NCBI GenBank assembly: GCA_031119155.1
Contig: JAVHYH010000027.1
Coordinates: forward strand, 1-14,878
Direction: 5' to 3'
From: Brevundimonas sp.
GTDB lineage: Bacteria > Pseudomonadota > Alphaproteobacteria > Caulobacterales > Caulobacteraceae
DNA: 14,878 nucleotides
Shown: positions 7,857 to 13,901 of the stretch, piece after piece
Position numbering within the stretch: position 1 is the first letter of the stretch
Layout of the letters: every line of letters starts with the position of its first letter
Notes under the pieces: generated by a model
Seen by the model: only the letters and a program-made list of their open reading frames with translations
What the model was told of the DNA's origin: nothing
The model's database searches: none
Translations under genes and position numbers: made by a program

Positions 7857-9620
7857 ATGGCGGACGCAAGCCTCGCGGAAACAATCGGCCCGGCGGTCGT
7901 GCTGATGGGGGCGGCGGTCGTGGCCGTGCCTCTGTTCCGCAAGCTGGGGCTCGGGTCCGTGCTGGGCTATTTCGCCGCCGGGGTGCTGGTCGGGCCGTCG
8001 GTCCTGAAGCTGTTCACCGACGCCCAGTCGATCCTGCACTTCTCCGAGCTCGGGGTGGTGATGTTCCTGTTCATCATCGGGCTGGAGCTCAGACCGCAGA
8101 AGCTGTGGGCCATGCGCGGCCAGATCTTCGGCCTGGGTTTGGTTCAGGTGTTCGCCGCCACCGCCGCGATCTCGGCGGCGGCCATGCTGTTGTTCGGCCT
8201 GTCCGGACCGGTGGCCTTCATCGCCGGGGCGGGCTTCGTCCTGTCCTCCACCGCCGTGATCATGTCCGTGCTGCAGGACCGGGGCGAGATCGCCTCTCCC
8301 GAAGGCCAGAAGTCCGTCGCCATCCTGCTGTTCGAGGACCTGATGATCGTCCCGCTGCTGGCGATCGTGGCCTTCATGTCGCCGCTGGCCGGCGGGCAGG
8401 GCGGGGTGATGGACCTGCTGATCGCCGTCGGCGCGCTGGCGCTGCTGCTGGTGGTCTCGCGCTGGGGCCTGAACCCCTTCTTCGGCCTGCTGGCGAAGAC
8501 GCGGACGCGCGAGGTCGGCACGGCGGGCGCCCTGCTGGTGGTCCTCGGCGCGGCCCTGCTGATGGACGCCGCGGGGCTGTCGATGGCCATGGGCGCCTTC
8601 CTGGCCGGGGTGATGCTGTCCAGCTCCAGCTATCGCCACCAGATCGAAAGCGACATCGAACCGTTCCGCGGCCTGCTGATGGGCCTGTTCTTCCTCGCCG
8701 TCGGCATGTCGCTGGACCTCAGCGTCGTCGCGGCGGAATGGCGACTGCTGCTGGGGCTCCTGGCGGCCTTCACCGTCGCCAAGGGCGTGGTGGTCTATGG
8801 CGTGGCGCGGCTGTTCGGGGCGGGCAACCACCAGGCCCTGCACCGGACCTCCATGTTCCTGCAGGGCGGCGAGTTCGCCTTCGTCCTCTACACGGCGGCG
8901 ACGACCGGCGGGATCATCGATGCGCGCGAGAATGCGCTGTTCTCGACCGTCATCATTCTGTCGATGGCCATGACGCCCTTGCTGATGATCGCCGCGGACC
9001 GGCTGTTGCGGGCGGAGGCCTCGATGGAGGGCGTCGAGGCGGCGCGCGACCTGAAGGGCAGGGTGCTGATGATCGGCTTCGGCCGCTTTGGCCAGATCGC
9101 GTCCCAGATGCTGCTGTCGCGCGGCGTCAGCCTGTCGGTCATCGACAGCAATCCGGACCGGATCCGGGACGCCGGACGCTACGGCTTCAAGGTCTTCTTC
9201 GGCGACGGCACGCGGCTGGACATCCTGGGCCATTCCGGCGCCGGACAGGCGGATGCGATCATGGTCTGCGTCGATGATCGCAAGGCGGCGTCACAGATCG
9301 CCGAAATGGTCCGCCATGCCTTTCCGCAGGCGAAGCTGCTGGTCCGGGCCTGGGACCGGGGCCATGCCGTCGAGCTGATCCGGGCCGGGGTCGACTATGA
9401 AATCCGCGAGACGGTCGAGTCCGCCTATCGCATGGGCGAAGCAGGCCTGCGCGAGCTGGGCCATGCGGAGATCGACATCGAGGACGCCGTGGAAGACATC
9501 CGCCGGCGCGACGCCGAACGTCTCGCCGAGCAGGTTCAGGGCGACGACATGTCTGGCATGGACCGGCTTCACGTCGAGCCCGTGCCGGAGCCGCTGACCC
9601 GACCGCAGCGTCCCGGATAA
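7857..9620 (+). CDS. KefC-type monovalent cation:proton antiporter with RCK (TrkA-N) domain
   Basis: A 587-residue CPA2-family inner-membrane protein. Residues about 8-382 form the multi-helix exchanger domain. TrkA-N starts at 401, with the nucleotide motif GFGRFG at 407-412 and D430 ending the second strand. It resembles E. coli KefC closely: LFIIGLELRP at 71-80, the loop HQIESDIEPF at 261-270 (the matching KefC loop contains an inhibitory aspartate), and RETVESAYRMG at 517-527 in the glutathione-binding region. KefC exports K+ and lets protons in when glutathione adducts form, acidifying the cytoplasm and protecting against electrophiles. A KefF/KefG-type flavodoxin partner is absent from the window. 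The charged tail after residue 540 is unlike KefC. It sits last in the LysR-linked run; the ribosome site (GAGAG) is weak. KefB or a non-glutathione relative is the alternative. Confidence 0.92.
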   Translation: MADASLAETIGPAVVLMGAAVVAVPLFRKLGLGSVLGYFAAGVLVGPSVLKLFTDAQSILHFSELGVVMFLFIIGLELRPQKLWAMRGQIFGLGLVQVFAATAAISAAAMLLFGLSGPVAFIAGAGFVLSSTAVIMSVLQDRGEIASPEGQKSVAILLFEDLMIVPLLAIVAFMSPLAGGQGGVMDLLIAVGALALLLVVSRWGLNPFFGLLAKTRTREVGTAGALLVVLGAALLMDAAGLSMAMGAFLAGVMLSSSSYRHQIESDIEPFRGLLMGLFFLAVGMSLDLSVVAAEWRLLLGLLAAFTVAKGVVVYGVARLFGAGNHQALHRTSMFLQGGEFAFVLYTAATTGGIIDARENALFSTVIILSMAMTPLLMIAADRLLRAEASMEGVEAARDLKGRVLMIGFGRFGQIASQMLLSRGVSLSVIDSNPDRIRDAGRYGFKVFFGDGTRLDILGHSGAGQADAIMVCVDDRKAASQIAEMVRHAFPQAKLLVRAWDRGHAVELIRAGVDYEIRETVESAYRMGEAGLRELGHAEIDIEDAVEDIRRRDAERLAEQVQGDDMSGMDRLHVEPVPEPLTRPQRPG

Positions 9621-9624
9621 ACAG

Positions 9625-9655
9625 AAAACGCCCCCGCCTCATCGAGGCGGGGGCG
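9625..9655 (-). terminator. Rho-independent terminator of the alpha/beta hydrolase gene
   Basis: A perfect 12-bp GC-rich stem (9629-9640 with 9644-9655) closes a 3-base loop. On the minus strand it is followed by TTTTCTGT, the classic U-tract arrangement. On the plus strand it is followed by GGGGCAGC with no T run, so it serves the leftward hydrolase gene, whose stop is only ten bases away. The rightward antiporter gene ends at 9620 and may use the hairpin only weakly. Confidence 0.9.
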
Positions 9656-9664
9656 GGGGCAGCG

Positions 9665-10495
9665 TCAGGACTGGATAAAGGCCAGCAGGTCGGCGTTGAT
9701 GACCTCCGGATGGGTCGCGAACATTCCGTGGGACAGCCCCGGATAGGTCTTCAGCGTCCCGTTCGGCAGCAGCTTGATCGCTCGGTGGGCGGAGGCGTCG
9801 ATCGGCACGACCTGGTCATCCTCGCCGTGCAGCACGAGAACCGGCAGCGACACCGCCTTCAGGTCTTCCGTGAAATCGGTCTCCGAGAAGGCTGCGACGC
9901 AGTCGTAGTGAGCCTTGGCTCCGCCGGCCATGCCTTGCCGCCACCAGTTGCGGATCAGGCCTTCGCTGACCTCGGCGCCGTCGCGGTTGAAGCCGTAGAA
10001 GGGGCCAGACGGCACATCGAGGAAGAACTGGGCGCGGTTCTTCTGCAAGGCGTCCCGGAAGCCGTCGAACACCGACATCGGCAGACCGCCGGGATTGGCG
10101 TCGGTGGCCAGCATAATCGGCGGCACCGCACCCATCAGCACGGCCTTGGCGACCCGGCCCGGCTTGCTGCGCGCGACGTAGCGGATCACTTCGCCGCCTC
10201 CGGTCGAGTGGCCGATGTGGATGGCGTCCTTCAGGTCCAGCGCCTCGGCCAGTTCCGCCACGTCGGCGGCATAGGTGTCCATCTCGTTGCCGGTATCGGT
10301 CTGGTCCGACCGACCATGGCCCCGGCGATCGTGGGCGATGACGCGATAGCCCTTGTCCAGGAAGAAGAGCATCTGGTTGTCCCAGTCGTCCGAACTGAGC
10401 GGCCAGCCGTGGTGGAAGACGACCGGCTGCGCGTCCTTCGGGCCCCAGTCCTTGTAGAAGATGCGGGTCTCGTCCTTCAGGGTCAGATAGGCCAT
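9665..10495 (-). CDS. Alpha/beta hydrolase, cofactor-free chloroperoxidase / aryl esterase type
   Basis: A 276-residue alpha/beta hydrolase of the non-heme chloroperoxidase group, whose members act as esterases and, with short acids, as perhydrolases. The triad is S97 in GHSTGGG (95-101), D227 in HGEDDQVVP (223-231) and H256 in GLSHGM (253-258). The oxyanion segment HHGWPLSS is at 28-35, and W185 and F204 fall in the cap region. No signal peptide is visible, so it is cytoplasmic. The ATG at 10495 follows AAAGGAA on the minus strand. A small ORF ends 12 bases upstream on the same strand and may be co-transcribed. A strong terminator lies just past the stop. Peracid or hydroperoxide chemistry would fit the OsmC neighbourhood, but ester hydrolysis is the safer expectation. 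Confidence 0.95.
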   Translation of the reverse strand: MAYLTLKDETRIFYKDWGPKDAQPVVFHHGWPLSSDDWDNQMLFFLDKGYRVIAHDRRGHGRSDQTDTGNEMDTYAADVAELAEALDLKDAIHIGHSTGGGEVIRYVARSKPGRVAKAVLMGAVPPIMLATDANPGGLPMSVFDGFRDALQKNRAQFFLDVPSGPFYGFNRDGAEVSEGLIRNWWRQGMAGGAKAHYDCVAAFSETDFTEDLKAVSLPVLVLHGEDDQVVPIDASAHRAIKLLPNGTLKTYPGLSHGMFATHPEVINADLLAFIQS

Positions 10496-10507
10496 GCGAG
10501 GTTCCTT

Positions 10508-10687
10508 TCAGGGGCAGGTGGCGGGTGAAAACAGGGGTGTGTCGGGTCGGTTGCTTCCGCTGGTTCGGGGTTCCAGCAGGACGATGCGCCGGCGCGTGAA
10601 GTCCCGGAGCATGACGACCGGAAGGACAACCGTCTCATCGGCCAGCACGGGGGCGGCGCGGGACAGGGCGGGGAAGGCGTGTCGCAT
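10508..10687 (-). CDS. Small uncharacterised ORF upstream of the alpha/beta hydrolase
   Basis: A 59-residue frame from ATG (10687) to TGA (10508), starting MRHAFPALSRAAPVLADETV and containing VVMLRDFTRRRIVLLEPRTSG. I do not recognise it. In its favour: GGGAG stands at proper distance before the ATG, the first 38 or so codons have the strong G/C third-position bias of the neighbouring genes, and the stop is 12 bases before the hydrolase ATG, with that gene's ribosome site in between. Against it: the last 20 residues are proline-rich and less biased in codon use, there are no domain signs, and an overlapping frame is also open. It could be a real small protein, a leader peptide, or chance. Confidence 0.4.
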   Translation of the reverse strand: MRHAFPALSRAAPVLADETVVLPVVMLRDFTRRRIVLLEPRTSGSNRPDTPLFSPATCP

Positions 10688-10877
10688 GGAGAGCTCCCGG
10701 ACGGGACTGTGCGCGCCTTCGCACGGGCAGTCACCGCGAAACTGTGGAACCGAGGTGCCAATCGTTGTCCGGTCGGACTAGCTTTGCCGCGCGCAACGCC
10801 GTGTCGCCCAAAACGGAACGGGCGCGGCCGGACGGTTGGGCTATGGTCCCGCCTTCGCACGCACGAACGGAGCCCGC
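10688..10877. other. Intergenic region between small ORF and flavoprotein gene
   Basis: This 190-base divergent gap should hold the promoter of the flavoprotein gene and that of the small ORF/hydrolase pair. A perfect short dyad GTCCG-GT-CGGAC lies at 10767-10778 in its centre. CTATGGT near 10841 resembles a -10 element, but I find no good -35 at the right distance. No RNA gene is evident. Confidence 0.35.
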
Positions 10878-12494
10878 ATGGAAACCATTGGCCGCGACCT
10901 GGAGGAGATGCAGCGCACCCCGCTGACGCAGGCCCATGTCGAGGCCATGCGGGCGGTCGGTCGTATCGTTGAGTACGGGGCCGGCGACTTCCTGGCGCAG
11001 CCGGGGGACCTGGTGGATCGCTTCGTCTATCTGCTCGACGGCGAGATCGAGGTGGTGAACCCCTTCTCCGATGCGCGCGCGACGACGGCGACCCTCGGGC
11101 CGGGCCAGTTCATGGGCGAGATTTCCTTCCTCAACGGCGGCACCTGGTCGATGCCGATGCGGGCGGTCCCGGCCACGCGTGTGCTGGAAGTAGCGCGTAC
11201 CGACATGCTGCGGCTGATGTCCGAGATCCCGGAGATGTCCGACATCGTCATCACGGTGCTGGCGGCGCGTCGTCGCAAGCAATTGGAGACCCGGTTCAGT
11301 CCGCTGGTCCTGATCGGCGAGGATCTGGACCGGGATGTGCGGCGCATCGCCGACTTCGCCAGCCGCAATCGTCTGCCCTATGCCTCCCATGAGCCCGGAA
11401 GTCCGGAGGCGCTGGAGGTGGCCCAGAGCTGTTCCATCTCGGCCAACACGCCCGCGGTCATCTTCGGTCGTGGCCAGGTGGTGCAGGATCCGACGCCGGA
11501 GAAGGTCGCCCGCCTGCTGGGCGTGAACTACGACCTTGAGGACGACACGCCCTTCGACGTGCTGATCGTCGGCGGTGGTCCCGCGGGCGTCGCCGCCGCC
11601 GTCTACGCCGGCGCGGAGGGGCTGAGCGCGCTCGTCGTCGAGGATACGGCGATCGGCGGACAGGCGGGCACGTCCAGCCGGATCGAGAACTATATGGGCT
11701 TCCCGACCGGCATTTCAGGCGCGGACCTGATCTGGCGCGGCGAGGTGCAGGCGATGAAGTTCGGCGCCCGCTTCCTGATGCCCCGGCGCGTGGTGTCCCT
11801 AGAGCGGATGGAGAACGGCCGGTTCTGCGCCGTCTTCGACAACGACCGACGGATCTCGGCCGGCGCCGTCGTGGTCGCCACCGGGGTCCAGTACAAGCAG
11901 CTGCCGATCAATCGGCTGGCCGACTATGAGGGTAATGGCGTCTATTACGCCGCCACCGAGAACGAGGCCCGCTACTGCCGCGAGACGGCGGCCGTCATCA
12001 TCGGCGGGGGAAACTCGGCGGGGCAGGCGGCCATGTATCTCAGCCGCTCGGCCAACCGCGTGCACCTGATCGTCCGCGGGCGGTCCCTGGCGGCGTCGAT
12101 GTCCAGCTACCTGTCCAGCCGGCTGGAAGCGGACCCCCGCATCACCATCGAGTATGAGTCCGAGGTCATCGCGCTGGGCGGCGACGGCAAGCTTGCGACG
12201 GTGACGGTCAGGAACCGCGTCGATGGCAGCCAGCGCGAACTGGCGACCTGCACCCTGTTCGTCATGGTCGGCGCCGAGCCCAATACGGCGTGGCTGTCCG
12301 GCCTTGTCGCCCTTGATGACAAGGGCTTCGTGCTGACCGGGGACGCCGCCTCCGCCGCTTCGCCCTACGCCACGTCGGAACCCGGCATTTTCGCCGTGGG
12401 CGACGTTCGCGCGGGCTCGGTCAAGCGTGTCGCCTCGTCCGTGGGGGAGGGATCGGTGGTGATCTCGAAGGTGTGGAGCCACATCCACGACTGA
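10878..12494 (+). CDS. Cyclic-nucleotide-binding-like / thioredoxin-like / thioredoxin-reductase-like flavoprotein fusion
   Basis: A 538-residue three-part protein. Residues about 15-130 form a cNMP-binding-type beta-barrel (GQFMGEISFLNGG at 76-88). Residues about 142-215 form a thioredoxin/glutaredoxin-like domain with the cis-proline TP at 191-192 but no CxxC. Residues 226-538 form a thioredoxin-reductase-like FAD/NAD(P) module: GGGPAG at 232-237, VVATG at 332-336, GGGNSAGQ at 376-383 and FAVGDVRAGSVKR at 505-517. Where true thioredoxin reductases have CATC, this protein has AATENEARYC, leaving the single C367, so it is not a classical thioredoxin reductase. W90 falls where CAP has its phosphate-contacting arginine, so cAMP binding is doubtful. 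The start at 10878 follows CGGAG; an in-frame ATG at 10836 lacks a ribosome site. I recall this architecture being annotated as an FAD-dependent oxidoreductase; its substrate is unknown. Confidence 0.9.
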   Translation: METIGRDLEEMQRTPLTQAHVEAMRAVGRIVEYGAGDFLAQPGDLVDRFVYLLDGEIEVVNPFSDARATTATLGPGQFMGEISFLNGGTWSMPMRAVPATRVLEVARTDMLRLMSEIPEMSDIVITVLAARRRKQLETRFSPLVLIGEDLDRDVRRIADFASRNRLPYASHEPGSPEALEVAQSCSISANTPAVIFGRGQVVQDPTPEKVARLLGVNYDLEDDTPFDVLIVGGGPAGVAAAVYAGAEGLSALVVEDTAIGGQAGTSSRIENYMGFPTGISGADLIWRGEVQAMKFGARFLMPRRVVSLERMENGRFCAVFDNDRRISAGAVVVATGVQYKQLPINRLADYEGNGVYYAATENEARYCRETAAVIIGGGNSAGQAAMYLSRSANRVHLIVRGRSLAASMSSYLSSRLEADPRITIEYESEVIALGGDGKLATVTVRNRVDGSQRELATCTLFVMVGAEPNTAWLSGLVALDDKGFVLTGDAASAASPYATSEPGIFAVGDVRAGSVKRVASSVGEGSVVISKVWSHIHD

Positions 12495-12511
12495 CCGGCG
12501 GAAGCGACGCC

Positions 12512-13114
12512 TCAGTGCGCCAGCACGGCTTCCAGCGGCAGACGGATGCGGACGCCGACGCCGGCCTCGGGTGCGGTCTCGATGGTCATGGAGCCGCCGA
12601 GGTGTTCGACCAGCCCCTGCACCAGCGACAGGCCTTCGCCCGGCTCGATGGCGTCGGCGCCGATGCCCGAATCCCGCACCACCAGACTGACGCCGCCCAC
12701 CGCGCGCGAGAAGGCGACGGCGATGGAGCCGCGGCGGTCGCCGGGGAAGGCGTGACGGCAGGCGTTCGAGATCAGTTCGTGGGTGATGATCGCCATCGGC
12801 AGCAGATGGCTGTCCGGCAGCAGGGTGGTCTGACCCCGGACATCGATCCGGACAGGCCGCCCCTCGCAGGCGCGGCTCCAGAAGGCGGCCACATCATCGA
12901 GATAACCCGCGAAATCCAGCGGCCCGTCGCCGGTCATCCGGCGGCTGATCAGCTCCATGGCGGCGGTGACATCGCTGAGCCAGGTCAGGTGCCGCACGCT
13001 CTCGGGATCGTTCACGCTGCGCAGGCGAATCCCCACGAGCGTCTGCAGGAGCTGATATCCGCCCAGCAGACGCTTCTGCAGCTCGACAATCCGGTCTTCC
13101 GCCGTCGCGGCCAT
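12512..13114 (-). CDS. HWE/HisKA_2-like sensor kinase without canonical phosphoacceptor histidine
   Basis: A 200-residue soluble protein with no sensor or membrane segment. Residues 8-62 align by eye with the HisKA_2 dimerisation helices (ELQKRLLGGYQLLQTLVGIR, then NDPESVRHL), but where the family has HRVKNN this protein has KRLLGG. The phosphoacceptor histidine is therefore replaced by K14. Residues 95-195 are a GHKL ATP-binding domain with an apparently intact N-box (HELISNACRHAF at 112-123, N117), G1 box DSGIG at 148-152 and G2-like GEGLSLVQGLVEHLGG at 159-174. It may bind ATP without forming phosphohistidine, acting as a pseudokinase, phosphatase or scaffold. The start at 13114 follows GGGGGAA; the frame is open to 13207, but that extension crosses the shared promoter region. 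It is divergent from a receiver gene, its likely partner. Confidence 0.85.
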   Translation of the reverse strand: MAATAEDRIVELQKRLLGGYQLLQTLVGIRLRSVNDPESVRHLTWLSDVTAAMELISRRMTGDGPLDFAGYLDDVAAFWSRACEGRPVRIDVRGQTTLLPDSHLLPMAIITHELISNACRHAFPGDRRGSIAVAFSRAVGGVSLVVRDSGIGADAIEPGEGLSLVQGLVEHLGGSMTIETAPEAGVGVRIRLPLEAVLAH

Positions 13115-13159
13115 CGTTCCCCCGACGATTGAAAAATGTCGGGAATTCCTACTCCACAC

Positions 13160-13184
13160 TGAACCAAATAGCCAACGGCGCGTT
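13160..13184 (+). promoter_or_regulatory. Candidate EcfG-type promoter for the receiver gene
   Basis: TGAAC (13160-13164), 16 bases, then CGTT (13181-13184). The alphaproteobacterial general-stress sigma factor EcfG/SigT recognises GGAAC-N16/17-CGTT, so there is one mismatch in the -35 and the spacing is right. Transcription would start near 13190, inside the palindrome. The receiver's PhyR-like look makes this plausible, but it is a short pattern in a GC-rich genome. Confidence 0.35.
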
Positions 13185-13187
13185 CGC

Positions 13188-13216
13188 TTGTCCGCTGGCG
13201 GACACAACAGTGTAAA
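13188..13216 (+). promoter_or_regulatory. Alternative housekeeping-type promoter for the receiver gene
   Basis: TTGTCC (13188-13193) and TGTAAA (13211-13216) are separated by exactly 17 bases. If used, transcription begins near 13223, after the ATG at 13216, which would force translation to start at the downstream TTG at 13246. The 16-bp palindrome at 13189-13204 would overlap the -35 and spacer. Confidence 0.35.
13189..13204. promoter_or_regulatory. Perfect 16-bp palindrome, candidate operator
   Basis: TGTCCGC (13189-13195) and GCGGACA (13198-13204) are perfect inverted repeats around a TG spacer. The site lies in the kinase/receiver divergent region, over the candidate receiver promoters, where a dimeric repressor or activator would bind. 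The regulator is unknown. Confidence 0.45.
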
Positions 13217-13245
13217 TGCGTCTGGTTAGCGTTGGGGGAAGTGGC

Positions 13246-13701
13246 TTGTCCGAACTGCCTGACCTTCGGGTCATGATCGTCGAAGACCAGGCCTTGCTGG
13301 CCATGGAACTGGAGCTCGTGCTGGGCGAGTCCGGTTGCGATGTCGTGGGCTGCGCCATGGACAAGGCCGGCGCCTTCGCCATCGCCGAGCGCGAGCGGCC
13401 GGACCTGGCCCTGATCGACGTCAACCTGCTGGACGGCATGACCGGCCCGCAGATCGCCCAGCGGATCGTCAGCGACTACGGCACGGCCGTGGTCTTCCTG
13501 ACCGCCAACCCCGAACAGATCCCCGAAGGCTTCGCCGGCGCCCTGGGCGCGGTGTCCAAGCCGTTCGACGAGCAGACCATCCGCGCCGTGGTCGGTTTCG
13601 CCCGCCAGTTCATCCTGCACCGCACGGTCGGCGATCCGCCGCGCCGCTTCCGGCTGGCCCCCTGGCTGACCACCCCGCCGGAAGACATCGCGCCGCACTA
13701 G
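13246..13701 (+). CDS. Stand-alone response regulator receiver domain, PhyR-receiver-like
   Basis: A 151-residue single-domain receiver counted from the TTG at 13246. Acidic pocket E13/D14 (IVEDQ), phosphoacceptor D58 (LALIDVNLLDG), T86 (VVFLTANPEQ) and K105 (SKPFDE) are all present. The VVFLTANPEQIP and SKPFDEQTI segments resemble the receiver of PhyR, but no sigma-like or DNA-binding domain is attached, only a 30-residue tail rich in R and P. I prefer the TTG start because GGGGGAAG stands just before it and it gives a standard N-terminus (SELPDLRVMIVED). The ATG at 13216 has no ribosome site and adds an atypical VSVGGSG segment. It is divergent from the histidine-less kinase, so it probably receives phosphate from another kinase or works with that protein as a sink or switch. 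Confidence 0.88.
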   Translation: MSELPDLRVMIVEDQALLAMELELVLGESGCDVVGCAMDKAGAFAIAERERPDLALIDVNLLDGMTGPQIAQRIVSDYGTAVVFLTANPEQIPEGFAGALGAVSKPFDEQTIRAVVGFARQFILHRTVGDPPRRFRLAPWLTTPPEDIAPH

Positions 13702-13738
13702 CCGGGCAGCTGCGAAGCCGGTCAGGTCTGAGCCCGGC
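13701..13738. repeat. Short inverted repeat just after the receiver stop
   Basis: GCCGGGC (13701-13707) and GCCCGGC (13732-13738) can pair over a 24-base loop directly after the receiver gene's stop. There is no T run after it, so it is a weak terminator candidate at best. Confidence 0.3.
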
Positions 13739-13740
13739 CA

Positions 13741-13847
13741 GTGATTGGTGGTTGGTGATTGGTGGTTCCATGCCGCAGGCGCCGGTCTTCAGGCGGCGAC
13801 CACAGGCGGTTGGTACGGCCAACCACCAATCACCAACCACCAATCAC
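13741..13847. repeat. Perfect 27-bp inverted repeat with 53-bp spacer, arms built of a 14-bp tandem unit
   Basis: The arm at 13741-13767 is the exact reverse complement of 13821-13847. Each arm is itself nearly two copies of the 14-base unit GTGATTGGTGGTTG. The spacer 13768-13820 contains part of a competing small hairpin, GGTTGG/CCAACC (13808-13813 with 13819-13824). It lies between the convergent ends of the receiver and outer-membrane genes. Composition differs sharply from the surrounding DNA (T/G-only motif, lower GC). It looks like a dispersed REP-like or MITE-like intergenic element; I recall similar motifs in alphaproteobacterial intergenic regions but cannot verify this here. It has no terminator U-tract. 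Confidence 0.85.
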
Positions 13848-13855
13848 TTCCCTGC

Positions 13856-13892
13856 CGCCGTCAGAGAAGACGCGACGTCCCCTCTGACGGCG
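13856..13892. terminator. Nested hairpin beyond the outer-membrane gene, possible terminator
   Basis: A perfect 11-bp stem (13856-13866 with 13882-13892) encloses a second small stem, GACG/CGTC (13869-13872 with 1376 offset: 13876-13879) over CGA. It lies nine bases past the stop of the leftward outer-membrane gene, the right place for a terminator, but no T tract follows on either strand. It could act as a stabilising 3' structure or a factor-dependent stop. Confidence 0.4.
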
Positions 13893-13901
13893 TGTCTGCC
13901 G

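Noticed and set aside
7593..9233. A 546-codon minus-strand open frame rich in Gln/His/Arg over the antiporter gene
   Set aside because: Low-complexity composition typical of the reverse strand of a hydrophobic membrane-protein gene; the plus-strand protein is a clear KefC relative.
10746..10764. EcfG-type promoter GGAAC...CGTT upstream of the flavoprotein
   Set aside because: The spacing between GGAAC and CGTT is about 12 bases, too short for this promoter class.
10878..12494. Calling the flavoprotein thioredoxin reductase (trxB)
   Set aside because: The CxxC redox motif is absent and two extra domains are fused; the fold is similar but the function is not supported.
13741..13847. CRISPR-like or tandem repeat array
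   Set aside because: There are only two partial 14-base units per arm, arranged as one inverted pair with no regular spacers and no cas genes.
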